From an uncultured bacterium (GTDB taxonomy: Bacteria > Bacillota > Clostridia > Oscillospirales > Acutalibacteraceae): a DNA stretch of 16,734 nucleotides. The stretch covers positions 1 to 16,734 of the forward strand of contig CAKXIK010000056.1 of the NCBI GenBank assembly GCA_934875675.1, given 5' to 3'. A program made the translations under genes and the position numbers. The notes under the pieces are model-generated. The model worked only from the letters and a program-made list of their open reading frames with translations, did not search any database and was not told where the DNA came from. This document shows positions 6,791-14,086 of the stretch, piece after piece. The first letter of the stretch is position 1; every line of letters starts with the position of its first letter.

Positions 6791-7498
6791 TTACTTTTGC
6801 TCCGCCTGTCTCTTTTTTAACTCCCGCTCCGCCTGCGGCAAACGCAAATACACCGGAGCCAACTGATCTGCCGACACGGTCCATTGTTGATTATACACCT
6901 CTTGAGCGCTAAGTGCAACACCGCTTGCACGCTGAAAACGAAGATGTGGCGGTGCAAGCGCAAATTTTTCTTCGGTTTTTCCAAAACTTTCCCAGCAGAG
7001 CATTGCGCCATCGCCCACTAAAACCCAGTTGTTTTCATTTAAGGAAAGTTCTTCTTTCAAATCCGGAATCGAAATGGCGCGATCGCTGCAAAGCCGCAAG
7101 ACTGCTTCTCCATCCACAGAAAACAGCGCATTATATACTTGGTTGCAGCGGGCATCCATGACGCAGCAAACATGTAAACGCTGTCCTGTAAACAGCCGTG
7201 CCATGGCTTCCAGCGTGGAAACCGGCACACACGGTGTTCCTGAAGAAAACGCCAGCCCCTTGACAAGCGAAACCCCGATCCGTACACCGGTAAACGAACC
7301 GGGTCCCACTGCAACTGCGTAGCAGCCAATCTCCGAAAACGGGATCTGAGCACAATCCAAAATTTGTTTCACCAACGGAAGCAGTGTCTGGCTGTGGGTC
7401 AGCCCGATATTGGTGAATGATTCGCAAAGCAATTTGCCGTCTTCCCATACTGCTGCGGATGCTGCCGAAGCCGAAGATTCCACCGCAAGAATTTTCAT
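6791..7498 (-). CDS. tsaB: tRNA t6A37 threonylcarbamoyladenosine protein TsaB
   Basis: 235 residues from the ATG at 7496-7498, where the ASKHA-fold strand M-K-I-L-A-V-E-S-S begins; AGGAAAGG lies about 13 nt upstream. TsaB is the inactive paralogue of TsaD and scaffolds the TsaB-TsaD-TsaE complex that transfers threonylcarbamoyl to A37 of ANN-decoding tRNAs. The H-S-Q motif is at 35-37, and the family-typical G-P-G-S-F-T-G-V-R-I-G is at 65-75, followed by K-G-L-A. It begins 7 bp after the tsaE stop codon, so the two are surely cotranscribed. The usual next genes rimI and tsaD are absent here; rpiB follows instead. Confidence 0.95.
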   Translation of the reverse strand: MKILAVESSASAASAAVWEDGKLLCESFTNIGLTHSQTLLPLVKQILDCAQIPFSEIGCYAVAVGPGSFTGVRIGVSLVKGLAFSSGTPCVPVSTLEAMARLFTGQRLHVCCVMDARCNQVYNALFSVDGEAVLRLCSDRAISIPDLKEELSLNENNWVLVGDGAMLCWESFGKTEEKFALAPPHLRFQRASGVALSAQEVYNQQWTVSADQLAPVYLRLPQAERELKKRQAEQK

Positions 7499-7505
7499 AC
7501 TGCAA

Positions 7506-7943
7506 TCAAGACCTTTCCTGCCGGGACTCCGGCATTGTAATGCGAAACACACGGTCATTCTCGTTTTCTCCGCGCGAAATATCAATTCTTACCGGATCTT
7601 CCAAAGCTCCGTCAATATTTTCGCTCCATTCCACCGCAAGAATACCGGTGCCAAGATAGTCGAAAAAGCCGGTGGAATATAAATCGTCCCAGTTTTCCAC
7701 CCGGTACATATCAAAATGATACAGAGGAACGCGCCCGCCCTCATATTGATTCACCAGCGCAAAGGTTGGGCTGGAAACGTCATCACACACACCAAGCCCG
7801 CGTGCAATTCCCCGAACCATTGCCGTTTTTCCCATGCCAAGTCCGCCGGAAAACGCCAGCACCTCATCGCCCTTGAGTCTTTTTGCCAGCTGTTCGCCAA
7901 GCTGTTCTGTTTCCTCCGGGGAATGTGTAACATATTCTTCCAC
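7506..7943 (-). CDS. tsaE: tRNA t6A37 ATPase TsaE
   Basis: 145 residues. TsaE is the small P-loop ATPase that drives turnover of the threonylcarbamoyl transfer complex. Walker A is G-G-L-G-M-G-K-T (33-40), followed by the family pattern S-S-P-T-F-A-L-V-N-Q-Y (57-67), H-F-D-M-Y-R, and the Walker B-like I-L-A-V-E-W-S-E. The start is a GTG at 7941-7943 with GGAG 8 nt upstream; no better ATG is available. tsaB follows after 7 bp. The fhs terminator (7994-8022) lies upstream, so tsaE needs its own promoter or read-through; I saw no convincing -35/-10 pair in the short gap. Confidence 0.95.
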   Translation of the reverse strand: MEEYVTHSPEETEQLGEQLAKRLKGDEVLAFSGGLGMGKTAMVRGIARGLGVCDDVSSPTFALVNQYEGGRVPLYHFDMYRVENWDDLYSTGFFDYLGTGILAVEWSENIDGALEDPVRIDISRGENENDRVFRITMPESRQERS

Positions 7944-7993
7944 TCGTTTTGCTCCGTCCTTTCACGCCAGCTGTCGTGCACTCTTTTTTGCAA

Positions 7994-8022
7994 AAGAACA
8001 GGGTCAGCAAACGCCGACCCTG
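7994..8022 (-). terminator. Terminator downstream of fhs
   Basis: On the minus strand CAGGGTC (8022-8016) pairs with GACCCTG (8005-7999) around a 10-nt loop, followed by TTCTTTTGC. The T-run is moderate. It begins 6 bp past the fhs stop codon. Confidence 0.75.
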
Positions 8023-8028
8023 AAACAG

Positions 8029-9696
8029 TTAAAACAGACCGGTAATTTTCTGTTCTTCTCCGATGCCAATGCGTTCTGCTGCCGGAACCTTTGGTAAACC
8101 GGGCATCGTCATAATATCGCCGGCATATGCAACCACAAAGCCAGCTCCATTGGAAAGCCGCAGATCGCGCACCGTAATCATAAAACCACTTGGGCGACCC
8201 AGCAACGCGGGATTATCCGAAAGGGAATATTGTGTTTTTGCAATGCACACCGGAAGATTGCCTGCACCGAGTGCTTCAATTTCCTTCAAGCTCTTTTGTG
8301 CGGCAGGCGTGAGGGTTACGCCGTCTGCACCGTAAATCTCCCGCGCGATGGTTTCAATCTTTTCGCGCAGGGGCATACTATCGGGGTAAATGGGCTGAAA
8401 ATGTGATTCTTGTTCTGCCGCAGCGCACACCTTTTCGGCAAGCTCACGTCCGCCCTCTCCGCCTTTGGCAAACACCTCCGAAAGCGCAAAATCCGCGCCG
8501 AGACTGCGGCAATAATTTTCCACATACTCCAGCTCTGCCTGCGTATCATCGCCAAAACGGTTGATTGCAACCACAACCGGCACGCCGTATTTATGCATAT
8601 TTTCAATATGCGCACCCAGATTTACAATACCTTTTTCCAATGCTGCGAGATTTTCTGCCCCAAGCTCTGCTTTTGGAACGCCGCCATTGTATTTGAGTGC
8701 ACGAACCGTCGCTACTAACACAACCGCACTTGGTGCAAGCCCAGCCAAACGGCATTTAATATCGAAAAATTTTTCCGCGCCAAGGTCAGAGCCGAAACCC
8801 GCCTCCGTAATGCAGTAGTCCCCGAGCTTGAGAGCAAGCTTTGTTGCGCGCACAGAATTGCAGCCATGTGCAATATTAGCAAACGGTCCGCCGTGCATCA
8901 GTACCGGCGTTCCTTCCAACGTCTGAATCAGGTTTGGCAGAATGGCTTCCTTGAGCAGTGCAGTCATGGCACCATCCGCTTTGAGATCTGCACAATAAAC
9001 CGGTTTTCCGTCGTAGGTGTATGCCACCAGAATTCTTCCGAGACGCTTTTGCAAATCGCCAAGATCATCTGCAAGGCAAAGAATTGCCATCACTTCGCTG
9101 GCAACGGTAATGATAAATCCATCTTCACGCGGTACTCCGTTGATTTTTCCTCCCAAGCCGACAATCACATTGCGCAGCGCACGGTCGTTCATATCCATGC
9201 AGCGCTTAATCAGAATTCGGCGGGGGTCAATCTGGAGTGTGTTGCCTTGCTGCAGGTGGTTGTCCAGCATTGCACAAAGCAAGTTATTTGCTGCGGTAAT
9301 TGCGTGCATATCACCGGTAAAATGCAGATTCAGTTCCTCCATTGGAACCACCTGTGCATATCCGCCGCCTGCTGCACCGCCCTTGACACCAAACACCGGA
9401 CCCAAAGAAGGCTCCCGCAATGCCACAACGGCTTTCTTGCCGATTTTTGCCATTGCCTCTCCCAAACCGGCCGTCGTTGTTGTTTTACCTTCTCCTGCAG
9501 GTGTCGGATTAATTGCCGTTACAAGAATGAGCTTGCCATTCGGTTTATTCTGGAGTCGCCGCATCAATGAATCATCCAATTTTGCCTTGAATCTGCCAAA
9601 CGGAATCCACTCTTCCTCGCGGATTTCAAGTTCGTCCGCAATCTCACGGATTGGACGCATGGGGGTTTGTTGCGCAATTTCGATATCGCTGAGCAT
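8029..9696 (-). CDS. fhs: Formate-tetrahydrofolate ligase
   Basis: 555 residues, full length. It joins formate to tetrahydrofolate with ATP to give 10-formyl-THF, the entry of formate into one-carbon metabolism and the methyl branch of the acetyl-CoA pathway. The ATP loop is P-T-P-A-G-E-G-K-T-T-T-T (64-75), with R-E-P-S-L-G-P-V-F-G-V-K-G-G-A-A-G-G-G just after it and H-G-G-P-F-A-N-I-A-H-G-C-N-S in the middle. The ATG at 9694-9696 has GAGGGAG directly upstream with a short spacer. It appears monocistronic: own promoter (9882-9909), a long leader, and a terminator at 7994-8022. No other Wood-Ljungdahl gene is in the window, so it may simply serve purine and formyl-Met synthesis. Confidence 0.97.
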   Translation of the reverse strand: MLSDIEIAQQTPMRPIREIADELEIREEEWIPFGRFKAKLDDSLMRRLQNKPNGKLILVTAINPTPAGEGKTTTTAGLGEAMAKIGKKAVVALREPSLGPVFGVKGGAAGGGYAQVVPMEELNLHFTGDMHAITAANNLLCAMLDNHLQQGNTLQIDPRRILIKRCMDMNDRALRNVIVGLGGKINGVPREDGFIITVASEVMAILCLADDLGDLQKRLGRILVAYTYDGKPVYCADLKADGAMTALLKEAILPNLIQTLEGTPVLMHGGPFANIAHGCNSVRATKLALKLGDYCITEAGFGSDLGAEKFFDIKCRLAGLAPSAVVLVATVRALKYNGGVPKAELGAENLAALEKGIVNLGAHIENMHKYGVPVVVAINRFGDDTQAELEYVENYCRSLGADFALSEVFAKGGEGGRELAEKVCAAAEQESHFQPIYPDSMPLREKIETIAREIYGADGVTLTPAAQKSLKEIEALGAGNLPVCIAKTQYSLSDNPALLGRPSGFMITVRDLRLSNGAGFVVAYAGDIMTMPGLPKVPAAERIGIGEEQKITGLF

Positions 9697-9875
9697 AGTC
9701 TCCCTCTTTCATTTTTCTGCTCCGGCCCGCCTGCAGCCCTTCGCTAACTGCCAAAGCACTTTTTTCAGCTTTTTCGGCAAGGCATGATCCTAAACAATAC
9801 TTCCTTTTGAGGCAGCAAAACGAGCCGCAAAGATGAAAACTTATCCGGAAGCATTGCCTCGGATCAGAGCTATTT
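9697..9875 (-). promoter_or_regulatory. Long, potentially structured 5' leader of fhs
   Basis: About 180 nt between the predicted transcript start and the fhs ATG contain no ORF. On the minus strand GCTCT near the 5' end can pair with GGAGC (9723-9719) shortly before the ribosome site. Within that, TGATCC (9866-9861) can pair with GGATCA (9790-9785), and GAGGCA (9860-9855) with TGCCTC (9814-9809). The alternative ATCCG/CGGAT helix (9865-9846) excludes the first pairing. A further bulged hairpin lies at 9749-9779. It does not match the THF riboswitch as I know it. A regulatory RNA is possible but unproven. Confidence 0.35.
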
Positions 9876-9881
9876 TTTTAT

Positions 9882-9909
9882 AGTATACCATAAGATTTCA
9901 AATCTTCAA
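9882..9909 (-). promoter_or_regulatory. Promoter of fhs, with an internal palindrome
   Basis: On the minus strand TTGAAG (9909-9904), a 16-bp spacer and TATACT (9887-9882). A perfect 7+1+7 palindrome, AAGATTT-C-AAATCTT, at 9892-9906 fills the spacer and touches the -35, so a repressor bound there would block the polymerase. The operator role is inferred. Confidence 0.7.
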
Positions 9910-9919
9910 AGGTTTTTAC

Positions 9920-9948
9920 TTGAACTGAGGATGAAAAAATAATATAAT
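9920..9948 (+). promoter_or_regulatory. Sigma-A promoter of the rodA-like operon
   Basis: TTGAAC (9920-9925), a 17-bp spacer and a perfect TATAAT (9943-9948). It is divergent from the fhs promoter, with the two -35 boxes only 10 bp apart. The transcript should start near 9955. Confidence 0.85.
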
Positions 9949-10015
9949 ACAAATATTACACCAAGATTGTGACAACAAGCGCCTGCTGGGGCATGAAATA
10001 AAGGAGCGTTTCGAT

Positions 10016-11167
10016 TTGACAAAGGTTCTTAAAAACATCGGCGGGTATTTCAAGCGAACCAACCTGCCGCTTTGGATTGTGTGCATCATTACATCCTGCT
10101 ATGGTGCCGCACTGGTTTACAGTTCAACCCGCACAAACGGAACCAGCCAGTTTAAAACACAAGTCATCGCTATTGCAATCGGCTACGTGGGTGCGATTAT
10201 TATTTCACTGGTGGATTATAAATCCATTGCAAAGCTCTGGCCTCTGATTGCCGCGCTTTGTATCGGGCTGATGGTTATCACTTCTGTTTTCGGCATCACC
10301 GTCGCCGGAACCGACGATAAGGCATGGATTCGCGTTGGAGGCATTTCCTTTCAGCCAAGCGAACTGGTCAAAATCGGCTTTATCGTAACACTTGCCAAGC
10401 ATCTGGATGTTTTGCGGGAAAAAGACAAGCTCAAATCTTTCTGGCAAATTATGCTTCTGTTTTGCCATGCGGCAATTCCGATGGGCGTGATTCATTTGCA
10501 GGGTGATGACGGTGCGGTTCTGGTGTTTCTGTTTATTTTCCTTGCTATGTGTTTTGGTGCCGGGATTCAATTGCGTTATTTTGCCGCATTTTTTGGTGCC
10601 GTTGCCGTTGCGGCACCTCTTGCCTGGAAATATGTGCTGAACAACGACCAAAAAACAAGGTTCAAAATTTTGTTGGATCACAGTGCAGATCCGCAGGGTT
10701 ACGGTTACCAACAGGGACAGGGCGAAATCTCCATCGGTTCAGGCATGTTTTCCGGTCGCGGCTTTTTGCAGGGGCCACGTGCAACCGCAGGCATTGTTCC
10801 GGAGGATCACAATGACTTTATTTATACCGTTGCAGGAGAAGAATTCGGCTTTATCGGCTGCATCGCGATTATGGTGCTGCTTGCCTCCATCCTTGCGTTG
10901 ACGCTTTATGTTGCGGCGCGTGCCCGTGATCCGTTGGGCAAATATATTTGCTATGGATTTTTTGGCATGATCGCATTGCAGGCGGTGGAAAACATCGGTA
11001 TGTGTCTTTATGTGCTTCCGGTGGTGGGCATTACGCTGCCGTTCTTTAGCGCGGGCGGTTCTTCTGCGGCTTGTCTTTATTTTGGTGTGGGACTTGTGCA
11101 ATGCGTTTATGCCAACCGGAACAATAAAATAACGGTAGGTATGCTTGCTGAATCTGATCTCTATTAA
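10016..11167 (+). CDS. SEDS peptidoglycan glycosyltransferase, RodA/FtsW family
   Basis: 383 residues with about ten membrane segments. SEDS proteins polymerise lipid II into glycan strands, working with a class B penicillin-binding protein in elongation (RodA), division (FtsW) or spore cortex synthesis (SpoVE). Motifs: W-I-R-V-G-G-I-S-F-Q-P-S-E-L-V-K (104-119), P-E-D-H-N-D-F-I-Y (262-270, holding the likely catalytic Asp) with E-E-F-G after it, and L-P-V-V-G-I-T-L-P-F-F-S-A-G-G-S-S (334-350). The usual Q-P-D-x-G-T segment is replaced by Q-G-D-D-G-A (162-167). The start is a TTG at 10016 with AAGGAG 9 nt upstream. RodA is the likeliest member. It is the first gene of an operon with two other membrane proteins, and no partner PBP is nearby. 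Confidence 0.9.
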   Translation: MTKVLKNIGGYFKRTNLPLWIVCIITSCYGAALVYSSTRTNGTSQFKTQVIAIAIGYVGAIIISLVDYKSIAKLWPLIAALCIGLMVITSVFGITVAGTDDKAWIRVGGISFQPSELVKIGFIVTLAKHLDVLREKDKLKSFWQIMLLFCHAAIPMGVIHLQGDDGAVLVFLFIFLAMCFGAGIQLRYFAAFFGAVAVAAPLAWKYVLNNDQKTRFKILLDHSADPQGYGYQQGQGEISIGSGMFSGRGFLQGPRATAGIVPEDHNDFIYTVAGEEFGFIGCIAIMVLLASILALTLYVAARARDPLGKYICYGFFGMIALQAVENIGMCLYVLPVVGITLPFFSAGGSSAACLYFGVGLVQCVYANRNNKITVGMLAESDLY

Positions 11168-11205
11168 ATCTTGATTCTGACAGAAAGGAAGGGAATACAA
11201 TCCCT

Positions 11206-11853
11206 ATGGTCTTGAGTGAAACCTTCTTTTTTGGTGCAGCGGAATTAATCGGTACACTGGCCTTTGCAGCATCCGGTGCAATGCTCGCCATCGACCGTCA
11301 GCTTGACCTGCTTGGAGTCATCGTACTCGGCGTTACCACTGCTTTAGGCGGAGGCACCATTCGTGACGTGCTGCTGGGGATTCTGCCTCCCCGCATGTTC
11401 AGCAACTACGCCTATGTCACTGCGGCAGCGTTAACCAGCATTCTCGTCTTCATTGTTGAGGCATTGATGCAGGAACGGTTTCGCAGCAAACGTGAATCAG
11501 TTGAGCGTGTCATGAATCTTTTTGATGCAGTTGGGCTTGGCATTTTCACCATCATCGGCATCCAGGCATCAATTGAAAAAGGCTTTGGGCAAAATGCATT
11601 TCTTTCTGTTTTTCTGGGAGTGCTTACCGGCGTGGGCGGCGGAATTTTGCGTGATGTGATGAGTCGCGAAACACCCGCAGTGCTGCGCAAACATATTTAT
11701 GCGGTAGCTTCGGTTGCGGGCGGAATCTTTTACTATCTCTGCTATTATGTTGGTTGGAATGGCGGACTGCCCGTTCTTTTCTCTGTTTTAATCGTTGTCA
11801 TTATTCGCCTGCTTGCCGCACATTACCGTTGGAGTCTGCCTAAAATTTTATGA
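11206..11853 (+). CDS. TRIC-like cation channel family protein (UPF0126)
   Basis: 215 residues with about seven membrane segments in two repeats. Each repeat carries the family mark G-x-G-G-G-x-x-R-D: L-G-G-G-T-I-R-D (47-54) and V-G-G-G-I-L-R-D (143-150), the second followed by E-T-P-A-V-L-R. These are the bacterial relatives of trimeric intracellular cation channels, and the physiological ion is uncertain. The start is the ATG at 11206. GAAAGGAAGG lies about 14 nt upstream, and between them GGGA (11191-11194) and TCCC (11201-11204) could form a small hairpin that brings the ribosome site closer. It lies 38 bp after the SEDS gene and 3 bp before the EamA gene, in one operon. Confidence 0.9.
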   Translation: MVLSETFFFGAAELIGTLAFAASGAMLAIDRQLDLLGVIVLGVTTALGGGTIRDVLLGILPPRMFSNYAYVTAAALTSILVFIVEALMQERFRSKRESVERVMNLFDAVGLGIFTIIGIQASIEKGFGQNAFLSVFLGVLTGVGGGILRDVMSRETPAVLRKHIYAVASVAGGIFYYLCYYVGWNGGLPVLFSVLIVVIIRLLAAHYRWSLPKIL

Positions 11854-11856
11854 TAA

Positions 11857-12753
11857 ATGAGGTCTGTTGCATTGAAACCAAAAAATTTTGCAGGTATCAT
11901 GTGTGCGGTTCTTGCTGCCGCACTGTATGCCCTGAATGCACCGATTTCCAAATTGCTGCTGACACACATCTCTGCTGCCATGCTGGCAGCTTTTTTATAT
12001 CTGGGTGCAGGAATCGGCATGTTTTGTGTAGGATTGGTACAGCGTTTTGCAGGAAAACACTCTGCGGAAGAGCCTCTCTCAAAAAGTGATCTTCCCTATA
12101 TTGTGGGGATGATTCTGCTGGATATTGCCGCACCCATTCTACTGATGATTGGTTTATCCGATACTACTGCCGCCAATGCTTCGCTGCTTAATAATTTTGA
12201 AATCGTGGCAACCAGCGTGATTGCACTTTGCATTTTCCACGAAAAAATTTCGGCACGGCTGTGGACTGCAATTATTCTGGTTACGGCAGCCTGTGCAATT
12301 CTCTCCTTTGAAGGAAGCACAAGTCTTTCGTTCTCTCCCGGCTCTTTGCTGGTTTTGCTGGCATGCATCTGTTGGGGATTTGAAAACAACTGTACCCGCA
12401 AGCTCTCCGCCAAAGATCCATTGCGAATTGTCGTGATCAAAGGGATTGGTTCCGGACTTGGTTCTCTTGGAATTGCTTTTGCAGTTGGCGAATCCCTTCC
12501 TGCCGCAAAGTATTTGCTCGGCGCACTGCTGCTTGGCTTTGTTGCCTATGGACTGAGTATTTTCTTTTACATTCGTGCCCAACGGACATTGGGTGCTGCA
12601 AAAACAAGTACCTTTTATGCCATTGCACCCTTTATCGGCACGGCAATATCATTGGTTGTTTTCCGACAGTCACCCAGCCTGGCCTTTTGGATTGGTACGG
12701 TAATTATGATCGGCGGAACTGCGATGGCATCATTGGATGAGCTGAAAAACTGA
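11857..12753 (+). CDS. EamA/DMT-superfamily transporter
   Basis: About 298 residues with ten predicted membrane segments made of two EamA repeats (about 8-140 and 160-295), typical of drug/metabolite transporters. Recognisable features are the N-terminal A-L-Y-A-L-N-A-P-I-S-K-L-L, the A-N-A-S-L-L-N-N-F-E segment closing the first repeat, W-G-x-x-N-N-C-T-R starting the second, and A-A-K-T-S-T-F-Y-A-I-A-P-F-I-G near the end. The substrate is unknown; relatives export amino acids or nucleosides. The ATG at 11857 lacks a ribosome site, while a TTG at 11872 has GAGG 9 nt upstream and may be the true start (293 residues). It is the last gene of the operon, and its stop codon runs into the terminator. 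Confidence 0.88.
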   Translation: MRSVALKPKNFAGIMCAVLAAALYALNAPISKLLLTHISAAMLAAFLYLGAGIGMFCVGLVQRFAGKHSAEEPLSKSDLPYIVGMILLDIAAPILLMIGLSDTTAANASLLNNFEIVATSVIALCIFHEKISARLWTAIILVTAACAILSFEGSTSLSFSPGSLLVLLACICWGFENNCTRKLSAKDPLRIVVIKGIGSGLGSLGIAFAVGESLPAAKYLLGALLLGFVAYGLSIFFYIRAQRTLGAAKTSTFYAIAPFIGTAISLVVFRQSPSLAFWIGTVIMIGGTAMASLDELKN

Positions 12754-12795
12754 AAAATCCGCGGCTCCTTTTGTTCAGGAGATCCGCGGATTTTT
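12753..12795. terminator. Strong bidirectional terminator
   Basis: AAAAATCCGCGG (12753-12764) pairs with CCGCGGATTTTT (12784-12795), extended by CTCCT/AGGAG after a 2-nt bulge, with T-runs on both strands. It separates the convergent EamA gene (+) and DNA glycosylase gene (-). Confidence 0.95.
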
Positions 12796-12806
12796 ATTGA
12801 TCGTTT

Positions 12807-13334
12807 TCAGTGGGGTTCATCCTGTAAATATGGCAGAATCACCTGATATGCCTCGCATAATTGTTCCAGATTGACGCGGCAGTTCGCGGGACTGGTGGAT
12901 GGCAAGGCAATCGCAGATATGCCTGTTCTGGGCAGACACAGCTTTTGGTAAAGACGGAATGCGGTTGCACCGGTTGTGAACACTGCACGCAAATTGGAGT
13001 TCCCGAGCAGATTTTCAATGGGGTTTGGCACGGGATTGCGGATAGATTGATCTGCTGCACCGGAAATCTCACAAGATGCCAAAACATCCCAAAGCGCAAT
13101 TTGGTGTTGCAGGGCAAAACGCCTGCGCTCCTCGGTTCCGTTGGGCAGCGGCTGTTCGAACAAGGAAGCCAATACCTTCCAGAAACGATTTTGCGGATGT
13201 GCATAATAAAATCCCTGCTCCCTCGATTTTGGCGAGGGCATTGTGCCAAGAATCAACACACGGCTCGCCTCGTTCCACACAGGAGCAAGCGGATGTTCGA
13301 CTGACTCGGGCTGCATAGCGGTGCGATTCATCAT
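12807..13334 (-). CDS. DNA-deoxyinosine/uracil glycosylase, UDG family 6 (HDG-like)
   Basis: 175 residues, full length. Family 6 members of the uracil-DNA glycosylase superfamily remove hypoxanthine (deaminated adenine) from DNA. Motif 1 is L-I-L-G-T-M-P-S-P-K-S-R-E (28-39), followed by G-F-Y-Y-A-H-P-Q-N-R-F-W-K-V-L (41-55), both hallmarks of this family. L-W-D-V-L-A-S-C (81-88) is in the middle, and motif 2 is L-P-S-T-S-P-A-N (144-151). The start ATG at 13332-13334 overlaps the stop codon of the kinase-like gene as ATGA, so translation is probably coupled; alternative starts are two or seven codons in. The terminator at 12753-12795 follows. Confidence 0.88.
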   Translation of the reverse strand: MMNRTAMQPESVEHPLAPVWNEASRVLILGTMPSPKSREQGFYYAHPQNRFWKVLASLFEQPLPNGTEERRRFALQHQIALWDVLASCEISGAADQSIRNPVPNPIENLLGNSNLRAVFTTGATAFRLYQKLCLPRTGISAIALPSTSPANCRVNLEQLCEAYQVILPYLQDEPH

Positions 13335-13957
13335 TCGTCTTTATACTTCATCTCCACATATTTTTGCAAAAGTTCAACCGTATCATCCACGGAAAGCTTG
13401 CTGCTATCAACCGCAAGATCGTAATTATCAATCTTGCCCCACTTGCGGTTTGCGTAGTAATTGTAATAATTTGCCCTGCGTTTATCAATGCGCAAAACAG
13501 CCGACTCTGATTTTTCCGGTGCCAGATGATACTCCGAAACCGCGCGCCGCACCCGATTTTCCAGCGGCGCGTAAATGAAGAAATTCGTGGTATCTTCTCT
13601 GCCCTCCAGCACATAATCTGCACAGCGGCCAACAAACACTGCAGACTCCTTGGCAGCAAGCGACCGGATCAGATTTGATTGAATTAAAAATACTTTATCG
13701 CCGATCGGCATATCCGGCACACCAATTCCCTGCCCGCCCATTCCATACGTTCCCATCACGAGCGAATAGAGTAAGCTGTTTGGTGTTTTATCCTCCGACT
13801 CTTCAAAGATCTCTTCGGCAAAGCCGCTTTCCTTGGCTGCAAGCACAATCAGTTCTTTGTCGTAATAGGCAATTCCGAGCCGTTCTGCAAGCGCCTTTGC
13901 AATCACTCTGCCTCCGCTTCCATACTGTCGGCTTACGGTTATAATCATTTTTTTCAC
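13331..13957 (-). CDS. Cytidylate kinase-like family protein
   Basis: About 208 residues from a GTG at 13955-13957, which has GAAAGGG 9 nt upstream and begins just before the first strand M-I-I-T-V-S-R; an ATG at 13964 sits too close to that site. The P-loop variant S-R-Q-Y-G-S-G-G-R-V-I-A-K (9-21) followed by L-A-E-R-L-G-I-A-Y-Y-D-K-E-L-I is typical of the Cytidylate_kin2 family, as are V-F-V-G-R-C-A-D-Y-V-L and K-R-R-A-N-Y-Y-N-Y-Y. The real substrate of this group is unsettled; it is not the housekeeping Cmk. It has a good promoter (14051-14079) and is coupled by ATGA overlap to the DNA glycosylase gene. Confidence 0.87.
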   Translation of the reverse strand: MKKMIITVSRQYGSGGRVIAKALAERLGIAYYDKELIVLAAKESGFAEEIFEESEDKTPNSLLYSLVMGTYGMGGQGIGVPDMPIGDKVFLIQSNLIRSLAAKESAVFVGRCADYVLEGREDTTNFFIYAPLENRVRRAVSEYHLAPEKSESAVLRIDKRRANYYNYYANRKWGKIDNYDLAVDSSKLSVDDTVELLQKYVEMKYKDE

Positions 13958-14050
13958 TGCAACCATCCCTTTCTTCCCGCCGGGCGAATTAACCGACCTT
14001 GCCTGTAACGGAATGATATGAACGATTTTCCAAACGTTCAATATACTCAT

Positions 14051-14079
14051 ATTATAGTACAATATGCTATAATCGTCAA
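14051..14079 (-). promoter_or_regulatory. Sigma-A promoter of the kinase-glycosylase operon
   Basis: On the minus strand TTGACG (14079-14074), a 17-bp spacer and a perfect TATAAT (14056-14051). It lies just past the stop codon of the radical SAM gene, so the kinase operon is transcribed independently, with a leader of about 85-90 nt. Confidence 0.88.
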
Positions 14080-14086
14080 GAAGATG

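Noticed and set aside
8866..9787. Two long plus-strand ORFs (234 and 256 codons) opposite fhs.
   Set aside because: Antisense shadows of a highly conserved gene; no family resemblance or ribosome sites.
9697..9875. THF riboswitch upstream of fhs.
   Set aside because: The conserved blocks I remember for the THF riboswitch are not present; only a general structured leader is reported.
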